Shown here in pieces: positions 60,809 through 64,000 of a stretch of 64,000 nt of DNA. Every line of letters begins with the position of its first letter. Position 1 is the stretch's first letter. Source of the DNA: CALKJP01 sp046299555 (GTDB lineage Bacteria > Bacteroidota > Bacteroidia > JACCXN01). A model generated the notes under the pieces. That model was not told the origin of the DNA and ran no database searches. It saw only the letters and a list, made by a program, of their open reading frames with translations. A program made the position numbers and the translations under genes. The stretch covers positions 62,001 to 126,000 of the forward strand of contig JBKBHS010000003.1 of assembly GCA_046299555.1 (NCBI GenBank). Reading direction: 5' to 3'.

Positions 60809-63800
60809 CTACTTGTTTACTACCAGCTTTTTAAAACCGGCAGTGCCTTTATTATTTAGATAATTAACTAAATAAATACCATTTGAAAAATCAGAAAGCT
60901 CTAATTTCAATTCATTTTCAATTTTAATTTCTTTAATAATTCTTCCACTCAAATCTGAAATAATTATTTGTGTTGAAGCATCTGATTTTATCCATACAAT
61001 ATCTCTTGCTGGATTTGGATAGATCTCTAAACTTCCTAATGCATTTTCGTTAATTCCTGTTAAGTTATAATCTACAATTTCAGATAAATTTTGACATCCA
61101 TTTAAGTCTTCAACTTCAACATAATAACTTCCTGATTGAATTGGAATATATACATTTGATGTTGCACCATTAATCGGCAGCCCGTTGAAATACCATTGAT
61201 AGGAAACGAAACCACTTGTTGCTTCTAATTGATTTCCATTTATCGAAACATTAACATTTGGCAATGAATTAACAGTAAGATTTAACTGAACTACACTATC
61301 ACATCCGGCTGTTGCTGTAAATGTTTGTGTATATGTTCCGGAAGTAGTTAAATTTTGATTACCAAAAACATATACATCGCCCTGACAAATTGAGGCATTT
61401 TGGTTAAACACCGTTGAAGATGATATTACTGTTAAAGCTAATTGAACAATGCTATCACATCCGTTTGCTGCTACAAATGTTTCTTGATAGTTTCCTCCGG
61501 TTGTTAAGGTTTGACTACCTAAAACATATTGCTGACCATCGCAAATTGTGGCTGATAGATTTGTTAAATTCTCAGGAAGTACATTTAGTTGAATGGTGTA
61601 AGTACTATCACAACCATTTATAGTTTGATAGCTTTGTATATAGGTTCCTGATTGATTATAGGTTGTATTTCCAAATACAAAGTCATCACCATAACAAATG
61701 GTTTGTTGTATGGTTTGAGAGAATGTTGGATTTACAACAATATTTACAATAGAAGCCATTGTTCCACCACAAGCATTATAAGCTACCACCGTATATGTTC
61801 CTTGATCGGATGATGAAACAGAAGGTACTACATACATTGGTGTATTGGTTATTTGAATATTATTACCATTATGCCACCAATGATAAGAATTAACAATTCC
61901 CGATACTTGAATTTCTAATACCATAGAATCTCCTTCGCAATAAGCACCTCCAACCAAATTAGATGTAATTACCGGATTAGTAATAACATCTATGTAAATT
62001 GAATCAGAAAGAATATTAGGACCACATCCTGCACTTATTACTTCTACTTTGTAATAGCCGGTTTGATTGAATTGTGCATTCGTTACGCTGTATGAAGAAG
62101 AAGTTGCTCCGCTTATCGGACTTCCATTAAAATACCATTGATAAGAACTTGCTGCAACTGCATTAACATTTAAAGCAAATGAAGTACCTACACAAATTGG
62201 TCCAACTGCTTGTGGTTGTTGAGTTATCGCAGCATTAGGATTAACGGTTAATGTAGCTGATTGAGTTGTAATTAATCCACAATTAGATATAATTTCAAGC
62301 TCATAAGAACCCTGGTCACTTAATTGTGCACTATTAATGGTTAATGTAGAAGATGTTGCTCCACTAATATTTACACCATCTTTTTTCCATTGATAAGATA
62401 TAACAGTACCACTAACAGTAGCTGAAAAACTTGCTGTAGTACCTTCGCAAACCGTTAAAGATTGTGGTTGTGAAGTTATATTAATTGTAGAAGGATCTAC
62501 TGTTAGAATCAATGGATTAGAAGTTTGCTGAACACAATTACCTTGCGTAACCTGCAGCTGATAATTTCCTGAATTGGAAGTTAAAGCAGAATTTATGACA
62601 AGTGAAGAAGTGGTACTGCCGGAAATATTACCGCCATTTGAAATTGGATTGCCATTTAACAACCATTGATAACTAAGCGAACCGTTCCCTACAACAGTAG
62701 CCGATGGTGAAAAGTTTTGTCCTTCGCATAATTGCAACGATGATGGAAGAGAAACGCTTGATAAAGGCTGAAACACATACAACTCATTCACTTCAGCAGC
62801 TGTAATAGCTCTGTTATATATTCTGAAATCATCCATTGAGCCATTAAATGGTTCTCCACCAAAAAAGGATATACCAGTGGCCCCAACAAATAAATTAGTT
62901 AATGATACATTGGGATTAGATGAAGGTGTACGAGTTGCTATTTCTACTCCATCCTGATAAAAACGCTGAATAGTTCCATCCCAGGTTACGGCAATATGCC
63001 TCCATGTATTAAAAATTGCAGAAGCATTAACATTGAAATCATTGCCCCACCAATAATTAACATATCCACTCGTACTTAAACGTAAACGATTTGACAGGTT
63101 TGTACCTTCTAGCCCCCAACCACAAATGCCATTCGTATTTGCCCACTGACCTATTGGAATATTAATCCATACAGAAATAGTGTAAGGTGAATTTCCTACA
63201 GGTAATTGTGATGGAGAAGCAAATTCAAGTCTGGATGTTCCGTTAAATTGAGCAGCTTTATTCGGATTACCAAATCGATCGTCTGCAGCAGCATATGAAT
63301 ATGTTCCTATATTATTTGCATTTTGAATTTGTTCATTATTGTTACCATCAAATGGCAAATAGAAAATCAAACCAGATGAAACTACATTGAAAGTTGAAGC
63401 AATACTTAAGGATGCAGATTGTGACATAACAACATTCGCATTACATTGATTTGTAATAACAACATCATAATTTCCAATATCTCCTGCTGTTACATTATTT
63501 ATTGTATACGAAGAAGAATTTGCACCAGGAATATTAACCCCATTTTTACGCCATTGATAATTTAGTGATGAACCCGTAGATGTTATGCTAAAAGTAGCAG
63601 AAGAGCCTAAACAAACACTTTGATTTAAAGGTTGAGAAGTAATTACCGGTGTTATGTTTGGAATAACATTTATTGATAATGTAGTAGCATTACTAGAACC
63701 ACATGAATTATTTGCCGTTACTGAAATTGTTCCACTATTTGCAATTGTTACATTTATTGTATTTGAAGTAGAGAATCCTGTTAATCCAGAGGATAAAGTC

Positions 63801-64000
63801 CATGTATATGAAGTGGCGCCCGGAACAGGGGTTACTGAGTATGTTTGTGTTGAAGTAAAATTGGGTACTATACATACATTTGCGTTTCCTGTAATAATAG
63901 CAGGAGCAGCAGGTGTATTATTTACATTTACAAACAACGATGATACATTTGAATTACTACAACTATTTGATGCAAAAACTTTAATAGTATCACTATTGGT
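60809..64000 (-). CDS. Giant T9SS cargo protein with Ig-like, PKD-like and LamG domains (5' end beyond window)
   Basis: The frame is open to the right edge, so the first visible codon is internal; 1063 residues are seen. In order: a PKD-like segment (GATSYTWTLSSGLTGFSTSN); an Ig-like domain (LNYQWRKNGVNIPGANSSSY); a LamG/concanavalin domain (GLIFYLPFDGNNNEQIQNAN, MDDFRIYNRAITAAEVNELY); four further Ig-like domains with YQW and CxG patterns; three tandem repeats of about 47 residues (GTYIQSYQTINGCDSTYTIQ style); and a C-terminal T9SS type A domain (IYPNPARDIVWI, ending KKLVVNK). Probably a large surface adhesin; glycan binding by LamG is an inference. Confidence 0.88.
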   Translation of the reverse strand, partial: TNSDTIKVFASNSCSNSNVSSLFVNVNNTPAAPAIITGNANVCIVPNFTSTQTYSVTPVPGATSYTWTLSSGLTGFSTSNTINVTIANSGTISVTANNSCGSSNATTLSINVIPNITPVITSQPLNQSVCLGSSATFSITSTGSSLNYQWRKNGVNIPGANSSSYTINNVTAGDIGNYDVVITNQCNANVVMSQSASLSIASTFNVVSSGLIFYLPFDGNNNEQIQNANNIGTYSYAAADDRFGNPNKAAQFNGTSRLEFASPSQLPVGNSPYTISVWINIPIGQWANTNGICGWGLEGTNLSNRLRLSTSGYVNYWWGNDFNVNASAIFNTWRHIAVTWDGTIQRFYQDGVEIATRTPSSNPNVSLTNLFVGATGISFFGGEPFNGSMDDFRIYNRAITAAEVNELYVFQPLSSVSLPSSLQLCEGQNFSPSATVVGNGSLSYQWLLNGNPISNGGNISGSTTSSLVINSALTSNSGNYQLQVTQGNCVQQTSNPLILTVDPSTINITSQPQSLTVCEGTTASFSATVSGTVISYQWKKDGVNISGATSSTLTINSAQLSDQGSYELEIISNCGLITTQSATLTVNPNAAITQQPQAVGPICVGTSFALNVNAVAASSYQWYFNGSPISGATSSSYSVTNAQFNQTGYYKVEVISAGCGPNILSDSIYIDVITNPVITSNLVGGAYCEGDSMVLEIQVSGIVNSYHWWHNGNNIQITNTPMYVVPSVSSSDQGTYTVVAYNACGGTMASIVNIVVNPTFSQTIQQTICYGDDFVFGNTTYNQSGTYIQSYQTINGCDSTYTIQLNVLPENLTNLSATICDGQQYVLGSQTLTTGGNYQETFVAANGCDSIVQLALTVISSSTVFNQNASICQGDVYVFGNQNLTTSGTYTQTFTATAGCDSVVQLNLTVNSLPNVNVSINGNQLEATSGFVSYQWYFNGLPINGATSNVYIPIQSGSYYVEVEDLNGCQNLSEIVDYNLTGINENALGSLEIYPNPARDIVWIKSDASTQIIISDLSGRIIKEIKIENELKLELSDFSNGIYLVNYLNNKGTAGFKKLVVNK

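Noticed and set aside
1..64000. tRNA, rRNA, riboswitch, insertion sequence or replication origin
   Set aside because: Intergenic gaps were read for cloverleaf ends, known riboswitch cores and transposase genes; none was convincing. A covariance-model scan would be needed to exclude small RNAs.

Overview
The window is AT-rich, densely coded DNA from a member of the Bacteroidota, most likely near the Chitinophagales/Sphingobacteriales. The evidence is the set of secreted proteins with type IX secretion (T9SS) C-terminal sorting domains, a PorV/PorQ-family porin beside a C25 peptidase, DUF2911 and four-helix-bundle (S23/IVP) proteins, lipoproteins with a bare S-C lipobox, and promoters that fit the Bacteroidota -7 consensus TAnnTTTG rather than a sigma70 -10 box. 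No rRNA, tRNA, CRISPR array, complete insertion sequence or prophage was recognised. The order of genes looks chromosomal.

Layout. 1-7.6 kb: a truncated helical-repeat protein, then a leftward surface-polysaccharide locus. It encodes WbpD-, WbpB-, and WbpO/TviB-like enzymes of acetamido-uronic acid synthesis, a terminator, and then RmlB, a WbpP/TviC-like 4-epimerase, a ureohydrolase and a CpsB-type PHP phosphatase. 7.7-15 kb: DUF2911 protein, a T9SS-exported beta-propeller protein, an FRG-domain protein, an OmpA-like protein, HemE, and a lipoprotein. 15-25 kb: MeaB, then a self-contained MarR-controlled RND efflux operon with a 13-bp perfect operator-like palindrome at its promoter, followed by a TPR/PD40 protein and a lipoprotein. 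25-34.9 kb: urocanate hydratase, a sigma54-type response regulator without a DNA-binding domain, YifB/ComM, an MFS transporter, a secreted protein of the family often labelled asparagine synthetase B, and DnaB. 35-43 kb: lipoproteins and housekeeping genes (accA, pheT, a PLP-dependent deaminase, YkgJ, DUF2795, cobalamin adenosyltransferase). 44-51 kb: two surface proteins, a Fic protein, ferrochelatase, a broken four-helix-bundle gene between inverted heptamer arrays, and lipoamide dehydrogenase. 51-64 kb: Lnt, the C25 peptidase/PorV-PorQ pair, PssA, PurS, an ABC ATPase and the 3' part of a giant Ig/LamG adhesin-like T9SS cargo protein that runs off the right edge.

Links between genes: MeaB (maintenance of B12-dependent methylmalonyl-CoA mutase) and the PduO-type adenosyltransferase both serve adenosylcobalamin. 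HemE and HemH are two haem steps. Lnt serves the many lipoproteins. The C25/PorV-PorQ pair belongs to the export machinery for the T9SS cargo proteins seen at 8.9, 45.5 and 60.8 kb.

The least ordinary observations are: (1) the whole lpdA-hemH gap being an inverted-heptamer-array/four-helix-bundle module with an in-frame stop in its gene; (2) a ureohydrolase embedded in the uronic-acid operon, which lacks an aminotransferase; (3) an 11-mer present three times that can hide the start codon of the TPR/PD40 gene; (4) inverted repeats bracketing the fic and marR promoters; (5) Rho-independent terminators placed directly before start codons of rmlB and the YkgJ-family gene. All function statements come from motif recognition by eye; no database search was run.
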